Source of the DNA: Candidatus Bathyarchaeota archaeon
GTDB taxonomy: Archaea > Thermoproteota > Bathyarchaeia > 40CM-2-53-6 > RBG-13-38-9
Assembly (NCBI GenBank): GCA_023144075.1
Contig: JAGLGJ010000059.1
Span: 1-6,741, forward strand
Length of the DNA stretch: 6,741 nt
Direction of reading: 5' to 3'
This document shows positions 5,553-6,741 of the stretch, piece by piece. Under the pieces are notes generated by a model that was not told the origin of the DNA, made no database searches, and worked only from the letters and a program-made list of their open reading frames with translations. Position 1 is the first letter of the stretch; each line of letters begins with the position of its first letter. Both the position numbers and the translations under genes were made by a program.

Positions 5553-6741
5553 ATGGACAATCGAGATGTTATTCAAAAAGCCAAAAAAGACGAAATTCGA
5601 TTCGTAAGTTTACAGTTTACGGACCTACTTGGTGTTATTAAAGAAGTAGTAATTCCAGTAAAAGGACTAAAAGAGGCCTTGTCTAATGGAGTCTGGTTTG
5701 ATGGATCTTCAATAGAAGGATTTGCTAGAATCCAAGAAAGTGACCTTTTCTTGAAGCCAGATCTATCAACATATTCTGTGGTTCCTTGGCTTGGAGAAAA
5801 TGGCAGAACCGCTAGGATAATATGCGATATTTTCAGACCCGATGGAACTCCGTTTGAAGGTGATCCAAGGTTTGTTCTCAAGAAAGCAATTAAAGAAGCT
5901 ATTGAGTTAGGATTTCAATATAATGTGGGACCCGAACCTGAATTCTACATTTTCAATAAGGAAGAGGTTGAAAGAAGGCATCCCATAGATTACGGTGGAT
6001 ATTTTGATTTATCATCTTATGAAGGCTATGGATTAATAAAAAAGATAGTGACTGCACTTGAGAGTTTTGAGATTAGTGTAGAGACATCACATCATGAGGT
6101 TGGTCGAGGACAATATGAAATTGATTTCAATTATGGTCCAGCCTTAGAGATTGCCGACAAACTTCTAACTTTAAAATATACAGTAAAAAAAATTGCACAA
6201 ATGCAGGGCCTGCATGCAACTTTTATGCCAAAACCAATTATGGCGGCTGCAGGATCAGGAATGCACGTTCATCAAAGCCTATTTGATATCAAGAAAAAGA
6301 AGAATGCCTTTTACGCTAACGACGATCGGTATAAATTATCAAAAGTAGCCTACAGTTTCATCGCGGGACAAATGAAATTTATCAAAGCTATGTGCGCCAT
6401 TCTCTGTCCAACAGTAAATTCTTACAAGAGATTGGTATCAGGATTTGAAGCACCAGTATATGTTACTTGGGCAAGCATGAATAGATCAGCGCTCATAAGA
6501 GTTCCTCGATGGTTTGAGCGAAAACCGGAATCAGCAAGAGTAGAATTAAGAAGCCCTGATCCAACATGTAATCCATACCTAGCATTCGCTGTAATGTTAA
6601 AGGCGGCCCTAGAAGGGATAAAACAAAATTTGAAACCTCCTGAACCAGTAGAAGAAAATGTATACCAGTTCGACGATGAAAGTTTAGCTCAGAAACAAAT
6701 TGAAGTCTTACCAACATCATTGCGAGAGGCATTAAATTACT
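5553..6741 (+). CDS. glnA: Glutamine synthetase type I (alpha), C-terminus beyond the window
   Basis: The enzyme makes glutamine from glutamate, ammonia and ATP in the cytoplasm, as a dodecamer in this family. The 396 residues visible (of roughly 440) stay open to the window edge. Motifs are FTDLLG (22-27), WFDGSSIEGF (48-57), metal-binding GPEPEF (126-131), SHHEVGRGQYEID (179-191), FMPKPI then GSGMHVH (234-240), NSYKRLVSGFEAPVY (289-303), NRSALIR (310-316) and RVELRSPDP (329-337). The tail PVEENVYQFDD lacks the NLYDLP adenylylation site and fits the I-alpha type. Three changes from the usual consensus stand out: Ala233 where most GS have the Asn of NGSGMH, Ser296 for the Pro in LVPG, and Met309 for Arg in RNRS. 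The start is ATG at 5553, supported by the MDNRDVIQKAKKDEIRFV N-terminus and by promoter spacing. The 92-base gap after the amidohydrolase suggests separate transcription. Confidence 0.96.
   Translation, partial: MDNRDVIQKAKKDEIRFVSLQFTDLLGVIKEVVIPVKGLKEALSNGVWFDGSSIEGFARIQESDLFLKPDLSTYSVVPWLGENGRTARIICDIFRPDGTPFEGDPRFVLKKAIKEAIELGFQYNVGPEPEFYIFNKEEVERRHPIDYGGYFDLSSYEGYGLIKKIVTALESFEISVETSHHEVGRGQYEIDFNYGPALEIADKLLTLKYTVKKIAQMQGLHATFMPKPIMAAAGSGMHVHQSLFDIKKKKNAFYANDDRYKLSKVAYSFIAGQMKFIKAMCAILCPTVNSYKRLVSGFEAPVYVTWASMNRSALIRVPRWFERKPESARVELRSPDPTCNPYLAFAVMLKAALEGIKQNLKPPEPVEENVYQFDDESLAQKQIEVLPTSLREALNY

Noticed and set aside
5573..5881. Minus-strand open frames under glnA (also 6493-6732)
   Set aside because: The plus strand encodes conserved glutamine synthetase motifs throughout both intervals.

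Overview
The window reads as chromosomal DNA from an archaeon of moderate to low GC content. The evidence is a PAC2-family protein of the archaeal kind, TATA-like boxes about 24-26 bases ahead of genes that lack a Shine-Dalgarno site (the likely leaderless glnA in particular), and a TTG start. The lineage cannot be fixed from this sequence. A Bathyarchaeia- or Asgard-type uncultured archaeon would fit, but that is a guess.

Layout. A possible leaderless 42-residue ORF (88-216, +) converges on a minus-strand gene block. Read in its own direction, the minus block runs: PAC2-family protein (4089-3271), membrane-anchored S9 serine peptidase (3228-1120), a broken gene for a small membrane-anchored protein (1123-706), and an intact paralogue of that protein (709-227). 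The last three are joined by overlapping stop and start codons (TTGA, then ATGA), so they form or formed a coupled operon. PAC2 ends 42 bases ahead of the peptidase and probably shares its transcript. A 110-base divergent region (4090-4199) holds back-to-back TATA-like boxes. From it the plus strand reads an ECF-type transporter S component (4200-4742) and an amidohydrolase-2 family enzyme (4747-5460), four bases apart. A separate promoter region (5461-5552) leads into type I-alpha glutamine synthetase (5553 to the window end, C-terminus missing).

The most informative finding is the broken gene at 706-1123. Only part of it appears as an open frame. Joining two frames across an AAAATTT run and reading through one TAG restores a 138-codon protein that aligns along its whole length with the intact downstream paralogue. 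The TAG falls where the paralogue has Trp, and the restored frame ends exactly in an ATGA overlap with the paralogue's start. This is best read as a recently decayed member of a tandem pair of envelope proteins encoded with the peptidase.

How the genes may work together. The peptidase and the two small proteins all carry N-terminal membrane anchors and probably sit on the outer face of the membrane, as a peptide-degrading enzyme with accessory anchored domains. The S component and amidohydrolase suggest uptake and hydrolysis of a small molecule of unknown identity. Glutamine synthetase is ordinary nitrogen assimilation, although one glutamate-loop position looks atypical. I did not recognise a defence system, mobile element, CRISPR array or RNA gene.
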